DNA of 14,720 nucleotides from Clostridiales bacterium (GTDB lineage Bacteria; Bacillota; Clostridia; Peptostreptococcales; Anaerovoracaceae), in NCBI GenBank assembly GCA_012799165.1, contig JAAZLU010000012.1, forward strand, positions 1-14,720. The letters run 5' to 3'. Numbering within the stretch: the first letter of the stretch is position 1; each line of letters starts with the position of its first letter. The position numbers and the translations under genes are program-made. Shown in pieces: positions 1 through 6,117 of this stretch. The notes beneath the pieces are model-generated. The model saw only the letters and a list, made by a program, of their open reading frames with translations. It searched no databases and had not been told where the DNA came from.

Positions 1-671
1 AGCCTCTTGTTCAATGCCGCCACAATTTTATCCATATCTACATTTCTGACTCTGGCATAAATCGTGTTGGACATATAGATAGGCGGCTCCGCCGGGTTCA
101 AAATAAACAGGACTTTCGCCGTGTCCGCACCGCCGATCTTCATCAGAGCTTCTCTTGTAGTGATGGTAAATTCGTCTATGTTGGCTCTCGTTCCGGGACC
201 TGCGGATTTCGACGAGATCGATGAAACTATTTCCGCATAATACACATCCGCGACCTCGTTTATGGCTGCCACAAACGGCGTCGTGGCCTGGCCTGCGCAT
301 GTGACGAGGTTTAGGTTGTCTTGATTTAAAAGCTCGTCATCCAGATTGACCGCCGGCACACAAAACGGTCCTACAGCCGCCGGGGTAAGATCCAGGGTGA
401 ATTTCCCGGCCGCCTTGAGCTTCGGCGCATGTTCCAAATGGGCTTTGGCGCTGGTGCAGTCGAATACTATCCGAATATCCTCGTCAGCTATTATGGCGTC
501 GGCTCCTTCTATCGAAGTTGAAATTCCCATGGATTTTGCAAGCCTTATGCCCTCCGAATCGATGATATTTACAACGAGTTCGGGGTGTAAATATTTGCTT
601 CTGCGCACCTTATAGAGAAGATCCGTGCCTATATTCCCCGGACCTATTATTCCTATTTTTACTCTTTCCAT
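1..671 (-). CDS. mhpF: Acetaldehyde dehydrogenase (acylating), MhpF/DmpF family, 3' end outside window
   Basis: Oxidises acetaldehyde to acetyl-CoA with NAD and CoA, the last step of the lower meta-cleavage pathway. In known systems it channels acetaldehyde from the partner aldolase (MhpE/DmpG). I read 223 residues; the family is usually about 300-315, so the C-terminal part, including much of the aldolase contact region, is missing at the window edge. Visible are the N-terminal nucleotide-binding loop GPGNIGTD (residues 10-17), the catalytic Cys125 in TCAGQATTP, the family motif [15 protein letters not shown] (about 154-168) and LNPAEPP (about 191-197). The ATG at 669-671 has an AGAGGA Shine-Dalgarno about 7 nt upstream and starts 14 nt after the hydratase stop codon, so the two genes are co-transcribed. 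The family assignment is firm; the physiological substrate could be a slightly longer aldehyde. Confidence 0.93.
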   Translation of the reverse strand, partial: MERVKIGIIGPGNIGTDLLYKVRRSKYLHPELVVNIIDSEGIRLAKSMGISTSIEGADAIIADEDIRIVFDCTSAKAHLEHAPKLKAAGKFTLDLTPAAVGPFCVPAVNLDDELLNQDNLNLVTCAGQATTPFVAAINEVADVYYAEIVSSISSKSAGPGTRANIDEFTITTREALMKIGGADTAKVLFILNPAEPPIYMSNTIYARVRNVDMDKIVAALNKR

Positions 672-685
672 ATCTAATCCTCTAT

Positions 686-1456
686 CTATTCAAAGCTTAC
701 TTCCAATATTCCGAAATCCCCATAATCCACGGAAAATTTGTCCCCCGGAACTGCGGGCACCGCCGCCGAAAGGGCGCCTGAAAGGATAATGTCTCCGCGG
801 TTTAAGCTCACTCCGTATCGACCCAGACACTTCGCAAGCCAGAGCACCGCATTGGCGGGGTCGCCCATGACAGCCGAGCCCTTTCCTGAATTGATTAAGC
901 TGCCGTTTTTATAAAGTTTTAACTCCAGTTCCTTGATATTTGTCTTTCGAGGGTCAATTACTTTATCGGATAGCAAGTACATGCCGCAAGAGGCATTGTC
1001 GGCCACTGTATCTACGATTGTAAGCTTCCAGTCCTTGATTCTCGAACCTACTATTTCCAAGGCCGGCATAATATAATTTGTTGCTTTATAAACATCCTCG
1101 ACTGTGGAATCGTCTTTTAGGTCTTCCTTGAGGATGAAGGCCAGCTCGCCTTCGACTCGCGGCTGCAGGATTTGGCCTCTCTTTACCACATTGCCTCTGA
1201 TTTCCATGGAGTCGAAAAGAATTCCGAAGTCCGGTTCGTTCACTCCCAGCGATTCTTGCATGGCTTTTGATGTCAGGCCTATTTTCTTTCCGGTAATTCT
1301 TTTCCCCTCAGCCATTTTTTTGCCGATATTTATCAGCTGGATTTCGTAGGCATCATCGATCGTCAGACCTTTATAAGTTTCGGTAATTTGCTCTATCGCT
1401 TCGTTGCTCGTTTCGGCCTCATAAAGGAGATGCGCTATTTCGTGATTTCTGCTCAT
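686..1456 (-). CDS. mhpD: 2-oxopent-4-enoate (2-hydroxypenta-2,4-dienoate) hydratase, MhpD/DmpE family
   Basis: Adds water to 2-hydroxypenta-2,4-dienoate to give 4-hydroxy-2-oxopentanoate, which an aldolase then splits into pyruvate and acetaldehyde. The 256-residue length is normal for the family. Expected motifs are present: [12 protein letters not shown] (57-66), EPDFG (74-78), the metal-ligand pair VEGE with Glu102 and Glu104, a third ligand Glu134 in [10 protein letters not shown], and [10 protein letters not shown] (149-158). The same fold includes oxalocrotonate decarboxylase, but the motif set fits the hydratase better. I chose the ATG at 1454-1456: a GGGG ribosome-binding element lies 10 nt upstream, whereas a TTG three codons earlier would leave almost no spacing. 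The gene follows the C-C hydrolase across an apparent internal terminator (1484-1509) and is tightly coupled to the acetaldehyde dehydrogenase downstream. Confidence 0.92.
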   Translation of the reverse strand: MSRNHEIAHLLYEAETSNEAIEQITETYKGLTIDDAYEIQLINIGKKMAEGKRITGKKIGLTSKAMQESLGVNEPDFGILFDSMEIRGNVVKRGQILQPRVEGELAFILKEDLKDDSTVEDVYKATNYIMPALEIVGSRIKDWKLTIVDTVADNASCGMYLLSDKVIDPRKTNIKELELKLYKNGSLINSGKGSAVMGDPANAVLWLAKCLGRYGVSLNRGDIILSGALSAAVPAVPGDKFSVDYGDFGILEVSFE

Positions 1457-1483
1457 TATTATCAATCCCCGCTTTTATATAGC

Positions 1484-1509
1484 AAAAAGAGAGCAAATGC
1501 GCTCTCTTT
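1484..1509 (-). terminator. Internal hairpin terminator between hydrolase and hydratase genes
   Basis: The 9-bp arms AAAGAGAGC (1486-1494) and GCTCTCTTT (1501-1509) are perfectly complementary around a 6-nt loop. In the minus direction the stem runs straight into five T residues. It begins only 7 nt after the hydrolase stop codon. In form it is a rho-independent terminator, though it sits inside what looks like one operon, so it probably lowers rather than abolishes expression of the two downstream genes. Confidence 0.6.
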
Positions 1510-1515
1510 CTATTT

Positions 1516-2334
1516 CTATCTCGTAACAAAACCCTTTACAAGCGTTGCAAATTCATCGAATTTTTCAATTTGAGTCCAGTGGCCGCAGCCCCTGAAAATA
1601 TGAAGCTCCGAATTCGGAAGCAGGTTGATAAGTCTGTAGGAATTTTCTACAGGGATAACCAGGTCTTCTCTGCCGTGGACTATAAGAGCTTCGTGCTTTA
1701 CGGTTTTAATGACATCGTCCGGGAAGGATAAATCGTCGACACTTCTCTGCCTGGGGGCAGGGAACATGGAGCTGAATGCCTCCTGGAATCCGGGCTCGAT
1801 GGATGCCTGATATCTGACATTGGCCAGATCCTTATTTGCAAATTTCTTATTAAATGTAAACAGATCCAGCATTTGCATCATGTTTTCGGGTGACGGCTGA
1901 TAACCCCAAACTTCGTTCAATCCGTAGGAAATATTGAATTCAACACCCATGGGCCCCATCATCACGATTTTTCTTACTCTTTCGGGGTAGTTCACGGCTA
2001 CCGACAAAGACAGGGAACCGCCGAATGAATTTCCGACAAAGTCCGCCTGCTCGATGCCCAGGGCATTCATAAAATCAATAATCTGCTTTGTCCACAATTC
2101 TCTGCCGTATTTTACATCGGTCGGTTTTGAAGAATAACCGAAACCTATCATATCCGGTCCGTAGCAGTGGGCGACCTCCGCAACCTTCGGAAGCACCAAT
2201 CTCCAGTTAGCATATGCCGACACTCCGGGTCCGGAGCCGTGGATAAAGATGAGCGGAAAGCCTTCGCCCTGCTCTAAGTAATTAGTTGTAAATTCGCCTG
2301 TTTTTACACTCTTTCCGATTTCCGGCCTAGACAT
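1516..2334 (-). CDS. dmpD: 2-hydroxymuconic semialdehyde hydrolase-like C-C hydrolase (alpha/beta hydrolase, DmpD/XylF type)
   Basis: Meta-cleavage product hydrolase that breaks a carbon-carbon bond in a 2-hydroxy-6-oxo-dienoate. With the DmpD/XylF substrate the products are formate and 2-hydroxypenta-2,4-dienoate, the substrate of the hydratase encoded next. The 272 residues carry the oxyanion-region motif HGSGPG (32-37), PDMIGFGYS (60-68), the nucleophile elbow GNSFGG with Ser103, the acid Asp224 in HGREDLVIP, and the catalytic His252 in GCGHWTQIE. Long stretches recall the XylF/DmpD group rather than MhpC or BphD: VWGYQPS (142-148), RYQASIEPGFQE (174-185) and MFPAPRQR (190-197). The ATG has a very strong AGGAGG site 5 nt upstream. 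It is the first gene after a perfect consensus promoter. The exact side chain of the substrate cannot be read from the sequence. Confidence 0.9.
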   Translation of the reverse strand: MSRPEIGKSVKTGEFTTNYLEQGEGFPLIFIHGSGPGVSAYANWRLVLPKVAEVAHCYGPDMIGFGYSSKPTDVKYGRELWTKQIIDFMNALGIEQADFVGNSFGGSLSLSVAVNYPERVRKIVMMGPMGVEFNISYGLNEVWGYQPSPENMMQMLDLFTFNKKFANKDLANVRYQASIEPGFQEAFSSMFPAPRQRSVDDLSFPDDVIKTVKHEALIVHGREDLVIPVENSYRLINLLPNSELHIFRGCGHWTQIEKFDEFATLVKGFVTR

Positions 2335-2358
2335 TTCTTCCTCCTTTAGATTTTTAAA

Positions 2359-2433
2359 ATGCTATATTGTTTTAGAAAAGCTTTCATTGCCTATAAAATA
2401 TGCGATTCGTCTTAGTGTGCTAGAATATAGCAT
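2359..2433. repeat. Perfect 10-bp inverted repeat in the catabolic operon leader
   Basis: ATGCTATATT (2359-2368) and its exact reverse complement AATATAGCAT (2424-2433) flank 55 bp of unrelated sequence. Both arms lie downstream of the predicted transcription start, at roughly +18 to +27 and +83 to +92 of the hydrolase transcript. They could be paired binding sites for the IclR regulator encoded next door, acting by roadblock or looping, or a long-range leader hairpin. The arms are seen directly; the function is inferred. Confidence 0.5.
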
Positions 2434-2457
2434 GGCGTGCGAAATTCTGTTGACAGC

Positions 2458-2486
2458 ATTATATTTATAAAAGCGAGCCTTGTCAA
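2458..2486 (-). promoter_or_regulatory. Perfect sigma-A/sigma-70 consensus promoter of the meta-cleavage operon
   Basis: Read on the minus strand, TTGACA (2481-2486), a 17-nt spacer and TATAAT (2458-2463) match the consensus at all twelve positions with ideal spacing. The start should fall near 2451, giving a leader of about 116 nt before the hydrolase ATG. The promoter is overlapped by an imperfect inverted repeat, TGTTGACA (2448-2455) and TGTCAATA (2481-2488), 7 of 8 positions matching, with the right arm covering the -35 box. A promoter this strong in front of catabolic genes implies tight repression. Confidence 0.85.
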
Positions 2487-2550
2487 TACATATTTTGAAT
2501 TTCTCTCTTTTTTACTGAAGATGGGAGGAGCATGTACCCAAGACATTTGA

Positions 2551-2585
2551 TAAAGAAAAAAAGACCCTTTTGAAAAAGAGTCTTT
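2551..2585 (-). terminator. Rho-independent terminator after the iclR gene
   Basis: On the minus strand AAAGACTC (2578-2585) pairs with GGGTCTTT (2560-2567), with one G-U wobble. Four T-A pairs extend the stem towards the loop, and a T-rich tract complementary to 2551-2559 follows. The wobble and the T tract both favour termination in the minus direction. It lies 27 nt past the iclR stop codon and separates that unit from the hydrolase promoter. Confidence 0.8.
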
Positions 2586-2611
2586 GAAATCAAAGGTTTT
2601 GAGCGATTATT

Positions 2612-3361
2612 TTAGAAATATTTTTCTATTTTATCTCGGGTTCTCCTTAAATCATTCACCATTTCATCTAGGTTATAGTTGTCTTTTCTAAACAAAGGCA
2701 AGGAGATACTTATGGCATGTGAGCCCTGATCCTGTCTATTGCAAACCGCTATAGCCACGCAATATAAATCCTCGTGGTTTTCTCCGTTATCTATGGCAAA
2801 GCCTCTCCTTTTGCTTTCGGCAATCTCCTTTAACAGCCCATCCTTTGTCGTTATGGTATTTTTCGTATATTTATCAAGCTTTACATTATTGAAATAATCT
2901 GAGAGTTCTTCCTCTGTTCTTGTGGAGAGTATGGCCTTGCCTACTGCCGTACAATATAGCGGCATTATGCCCCCTATGCCCGTATAGATTCGGATGGCCC
3001 TCGTCGATTCTATCTTGTCCAGGTATAGGACCGCATTCTCTTCGGCCTGCACAAAATGTATTATTTCTCCGTACTTTCTTGACAATTCCTCCAGGTAAGG
3101 TTTTGCAAATTCCAATATGCCTACGCCTGCGCTTCCCTTTTCCCCGAGCTCCTTCAGTTTAAGGCTGATATGATACTTGTCCGTAGTTTCGTCCTTAAAT
3201 ATGTAGCCCAGGTTGCTCAGAGTTTTAATAATGCCGAAGGCCGTAGACTTATTTAGCGCCACTTCCCTCGCTATGTCCGCCACTCCGATTCCTTCCCGGT
3301 CCGCTATAGTTTCCAATATTAAAAAGGCCCTTTCAACAGACTGATTATTCTTCTGTGCCAT
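2612..3361 (-). CDS. IclR-family transcriptional regulator
   Basis: One-component regulator of 249 residues, the family's usual size. The N-terminal winged helix-turn-helix spans about residues 7-57 (SVERAFLILETIAD, then IAREVALNKSTAFGIIKTL, then LGYI). The C-terminal GAF-like effector domain spans about 75-247, with the typical PLYCTAVGKAIL (134-145) and GFAIDNGENHEDLYCVAIAV (187-206). IclR proteins bind small carboxylates and commonly control adjacent aromatic or organic-acid catabolic genes, so the hydrolase operon just downstream is the natural target; the ligand is unknown. The start has a weak site (GAGG about 11 nt upstream). The 63-nt gap after the DUF1847 gene has no terminator, so iclR is probably the last gene of the synthetase transcript, though a TATACT-like box in the gap could give it an additional start. 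The family call is secure; target and sign of control are inferred. Confidence 0.93.
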   Translation of the reverse strand: MAQKNNQSVERAFLILETIADREGIGVADIAREVALNKSTAFGIIKTLSNLGYIFKDETTDKYHISLKLKELGEKGSAGVGILEFAKPYLEELSRKYGEIIHFVQAEENAVLYLDKIESTRAIRIYTGIGGIMPLYCTAVGKAILSTRTEEELSDYFNNVKLDKYTKNTITTKDGLLKEIAESKRRGFAIDNGENHEDLYCVAIAVCNRQDQGSHAISISLPLFRKDNYNLDEMVNDLRRTRDKIEKYF

Positions 3362-3424
3362 TTTCCAACATACCTCGCATAATTTTCAATCCGGTCTTTT
3401 CAGAAGCCAGTATACAATAATATT

Positions 3425-4066
3425 CTATTTTTTCTTTAAGTCCAACCTCGATGCCATATATGAATCTTTCAGATATAAGGCTACAGCAGGATTATGCCCT
3501 GTGGCTCTGTCCTTTGTAATTAAAGTCGTGCACAGTGCATCCGAATATTTCATAAAGAGCGAGTCGTGGCCGACGCAGAGTCCCAGAATTATATTAAATT
3601 CCGTCTCTTCCTCGTTCAGCACCAATGCCTGGGCGATGGGGTTGCACTGAGCTTCAAATCTGCCCGGTTTAAGCTTGCATTCTTCAGGGATTCCTGAGAG
3701 AGTTTTATCCACTCCACCTACCTTGCACATTACGCTTGCATAATCTATTTCGTGCGCTTCGAGAATTTCCGCAAAGAGCGCGGCTTCTTTTTTAAGGCCT
3801 GCACAGAAAGCAAATCCGACTTTCTTATAGCCCATATCTTTAATAAATTCGATAACTTCGCGCGCTCTGGGCCAAACTTCGTATCCCTTCTTCTCTAGAA
3901 CGGAAGATTTTACATAAAACTCTTTGTGCTTTTCCAGCAGCGAAGAAGCCTCTTCCAAGGCGGATTCATGCCGCATCGGGCAAAATCCGGGCAGCTTATC
4001 CTTCTCGTTCTTCTGGCATTTATGTACTTGGCATTTGCTGCAATTAGCGTTGCGTTTTCCAGTCAA
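3425..4066 (-). CDS. DUF1847 family cysteine-rich protein
   Basis: A 213-residue protein with ten cysteines and no known biochemical function. The N-terminus has a zinc- or Fe-S-like cluster with Cys9, Cys12, Cys17 and Cys29 (CSKC spacing). The body has family-type blocks: VGFAFCAGL (83-91), FEAQCNPIAQA (137-147) and LGLCVGHDSLF (161-171), followed by KDRATGHNP (185-193). There is no signal peptide or membrane segment, so it is cytoplasmic. The start is TTG at 4064-4066, directly after the synthetase TAA. It is supported by AAGGAG at 4075-4080, 8 nt away, and by the fact that the next Met (residue 31) would drop the Cys cluster. Abutting genes imply translational coupling to the acyl-CoA synthetase. 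A metal or thiol-linked role is a guess from the cysteines. Confidence 0.88.
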   Translation of the reverse strand: MTGKRNANCSKCQVHKCQKNEKDKLPGFCPMRHESALEEASSLLEKHKEFYVKSSVLEKKGYEVWPRAREVIEFIKDMGYKKVGFAFCAGLKKEAALFAEILEAHEIDYASVMCKVGGVDKTLSGIPEECKLKPGRFEAQCNPIAQALVLNEEETEFNIILGLCVGHDSLFMKYSDALCTTLITKDRATGHNPAVALYLKDSYMASRLDLKKK

Positions 4067-5896
4067 TTAGTAATCTCCTTTGCTCTCGCCGGGGGCTTCA
4101 TCGGTCTCGCCGTCTACGCGCTTAAAGGCGTCTTTGTCCAGATTTTCCGTGCTCTTGTGCCTCTTAATCTTCTTAGTTGTAGTCTTGACGAAGTCGTCGG
4201 CCCTTATCGTTATCTCCCGAATATGCTTATAGATGGGCAATTTGTCGTTCAGGTCGGAGACTGCCTTTTTCAGCAGATTAAATATGCTCTCTTCGGAATA
4301 GCCCTCGCCGAATTCCTCGTAGATGGTTTCGTAGTTAGGTCTTATCTGAGCCCCTATCACCGTGTCGTCTTCTCTCTCCACTCCGTGGACGAGCACTTCC
4401 TCGATGTACTTGATATGCTGCATATATCCTTCCAACTCTTCCGGATATATGTTTTTGCCCGTCTTTGTAACGATTACATTCTTCTTCCTGCCGGTTATGT
4501 AGACCCAGCCGATATCGTCTACAAATCCAAGGTCTCCTGTATGAAACCACCCGTCCATAATCGCCTTCGCGGTTAAATCCGGTCTCTTGTAATATCCGAG
4601 CATCAGGTTTGGACCCTTGAATAGTATTTCTCCGATTCCGTCCTCTCCGGGATTATCAATCTTCAACTCGCCTAAGCTTACGACGGGGCCCGAAGAACCC
4701 GCCTTCTTGTATCTGAGGTCGTTGTGGAAATCCATCATGCCTATTACAAGAGGGGAGGTCTCCGTTAGGCCGTAGCCTTGCTGCATGGTAAAGCCCAGAT
4801 CTTCGTAACCCCGCAACACATTGGGATCTATGCCGGCCGCTCCCGTTATAAGCACTTTTAACCTGCCGCCGAAGTTTTCGTACACAGCTTTCAGAATGCT
4901 GCGTCTCTTGTCGATTCCCAGTTTTCTAAGCCCCTTCGCAATAGAAATGCCCGTTCTTAACTTTTTAGCTTGCCCGGTCTTTTCTGCCTGTCTCCAGATT
5001 TTTTTGTAGATCGCCTCAAATATCAGCGGCACCCCTATAAGGTATGTCGGCTTGGCTTCCAGCATGTTCTGTGTTATGTACTTTAAGCCCTCGTAGAAGG
5101 CTATGGATCCTCCTCTATAGAGAACCAAAGACATTCCCATAGTGCTTTCGAATGTATGGTGAATGGGGAGTATCGATAGTGTCCGATCCTCCGGTGTAAC
5201 GGTAGCTATGCGGCAGGTATCCATGATATTGGACATTATGTTTCTGTGGGAAAGCATAACTCCTTTTGCGTCGTCGGTGGTCGCCGAAGTAAAGAGGATA
5301 ACCCTCATTTCGTCGGGATCCAGCGGACGCTCGGCAAATGCGGTATCTCCCGCTTCGAGCAATTTCTTCCCGTCCGCGATCATGGAGTACCAGCTTATTA
5401 CTCCCTCTGCATCTTTGCCGCTTTGCACTCCTTCGGCCGATGCGGCCTCAGCCTCTGCGTCCATTTTGTGGTACATATTCATCTCGAATTTGTACTCTAT
5501 ATCCGCATCCTTAAAGTAGTCTCTATATGTACTCGTGAAGAATATCGCGCGGCAATCAGCGAATTTTAAAAGATTGAGCAAATCTTCCTTCGGAAGCTCC
5601 TTGTCGAGAGGAACCACGACTCCGGTGCCGTTCGTCACGGCGTAATAGGCCGTTACCCACTGGTAACAATTCTCTCCTATTACCGCTATATGAGCATCCG
5701 CGAGGCCCAGATCCAGGAGTTTTGTTCCCAGAGCGTCGATATCTTCCTTGAATTTTTTGTAAGTTATTTCCTGATACTCTCCGCCCTTTACGGATTTTAC
5801 CAAGAAAGCCGGCCTGTCCGCTTGTATGCGACAGCTGGTCTCTATCATCTCGCGCAGATCGTCTATCTGCGGAACCTTATGATATTTGTAATTCAT
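4067..5896 (-). CDS. AMP-forming long-chain acyl-CoA synthetase (FadD-like)
   Basis: ANL-superfamily enzyme that activates a carboxylic acid through an acyl-adenylate to a thioester; 609 residues from the chosen start. The phosphate loop is at 201-217 in unusual form (TSATTDDAKGVMLSH instead of the common TSGTTGxPKGV pattern). Other core motifs are regular: LPIHHTFE (243-250), QQGYGLTETSP (372-382), GWFHTGDLG (449-457), the hinge GRKKNVIVTKTGKNIYPEELE (469-489) and C-terminal lysines in TTTKKIKRHK (572-581), one of which should be the adenylation Lys. An Ala/Glu-rich insert (about 146-166) sits before the phosphate loop. Two upstream in-frame ATGs (5917, 5923) lack a ribosome binding site; the ATG at 5894-5896 has AAAGGAAG about 6 nt upstream. 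First gene of a unit with DUF1847 and IclR. Long-chain or aryl acid are both possible substrates. Confidence 0.88.
   Translation of the reverse strand: MNYKYHKVPQIDDLREMIETSCRIQADRPAFLVKSVKGGEYQEITYKKFKEDIDALGTKLLDLGLADAHIAVIGENCYQWVTAYYAVTNGTGVVVPLDKELPKEDLLNLLKFADCRAIFFTSTYRDYFKDADIEYKFEMNMYHKMDAEAEAASAEGVQSGKDAEGVISWYSMIADGKKLLEAGDTAFAERPLDPDEMRVILFTSATTDDAKGVMLSHRNIMSNIMDTCRIATVTPEDRTLSILPIHHTFESTMGMSLVLYRGGSIAFYEGLKYITQNMLEAKPTYLIGVPLIFEAIYKKIWRQAEKTGQAKKLRTGISIAKGLRKLGIDKRRSILKAVYENFGGRLKVLITGAAGIDPNVLRGYEDLGFTMQQGYGLTETSPLVIGMMDFHNDLRYKKAGSSGPVVSLGELKIDNPGEDGIGEILFKGPNLMLGYYKRPDLTAKAIMDGWFHTGDLGFVDDIGWVYITGRKKNVIVTKTGKNIYPEELEGYMQHIKYIEEVLVHGVEREDDTVIGAQIRPNYETIYEEFGEGYSEESIFNLLKKAVSDLNDKLPIYKHIREITIRADDFVKTTTKKIKRHKSTENLDKDAFKRVDGETDEAPGESKGDY
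4075..4080 (-). promoter_or_regulatory. Ribosome binding site deciding the TTG start of the DUF1847 gene
   Basis: On the minus strand AAGGAG lies inside the last codons of the synthetase gene, 8 nt before TTG at 4066. It is the main support for the TTG start and for translational coupling of the two genes. Confidence 0.75.
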
Positions 5897-5934
5897 GAGA
5901 CTCTTCCTTTCACTCATTTGCATCCAACACTTTG

Positions 5935-5943
5935 ATGCTATAT
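5935..5943. promoter_or_regulatory. Possible IclR site (ATGCTATAT) at the synthetase promoter start point
   Basis: The 9-mer ATGCTATAT is identical to the core of both arms of the inverted repeat in the hydrolase leader (2359-2368 and 2424-2433). Here it covers the predicted transcription start of the synthetase-DUF1847-iclR unit, where a repressor would act. A shared regulator, most simply the IclR protein, would explain this. Single half site only; binding is inferred. Confidence 0.35.
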
Positions 5944-5946
5944 GTT

Positions 5947-5976
5947 ATTTTACTCTATGTGAGGGGTTATTGGCAA
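5947..5976 (-). promoter_or_regulatory. Predicted promoter of the synthetase-DUF1847-iclR unit
   Basis: On the minus strand TTGCCA (5971-5976), an 18-nt spacer and TAAAAT (5947-5952), each matching five of six consensus bases. The start would be near 5940, about 44 nt before the chosen ATG. The 220-bp gap to the divergent ddl gene holds the promoters of both directions and nothing else I recognise. Confidence 0.55.
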
Positions 5977-6055
5977 CCGTGTCTTCTCGTCCGGGACTTT
6001 TAATTTATTGCCTGGCAATGTGAAGCTCCTTTTTGTGGCGATGTTCGTTTTTTTG

Positions 6056-6064
6056 TGGGATAAT
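6056..6064 (+). promoter_or_regulatory. Extended -10 promoter candidate for ddl
   Basis: TGGGATAAT reads as an extended -10 element (TG, one base, then GATAAT, five of six consensus). No convincing -35 box is present at 17 nt, which is usual for extended -10 promoters. It would give a leader of about 47 nt before the ddl ATG. Confidence 0.4.
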
Positions 6065-6117
6065 ATGACTGTAAGTGTTGTAGAGTTTGTAATGCAGAAA
6101 TAGGTGTCGGGAGAAAA

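Noticed and set aside
2450..2455. TTGACA on the plus strand as a divergent -35 box
   Set aside because: No -10 element follows at 16-18 nt on that strand and no plus-strand gene lies downstream; it is more likely the left arm of the inverted repeat around the minus-strand promoter.
3926..4576. Plus-strand open frame of 216 codons with hydrophobic stretches
   Set aside because: It lies antisense to the DUF1847 and synthetase genes, whose frames show clear family motifs. The hydrophobicity is what a complementary strand of charged codons gives, and no ribosome site is apparent.
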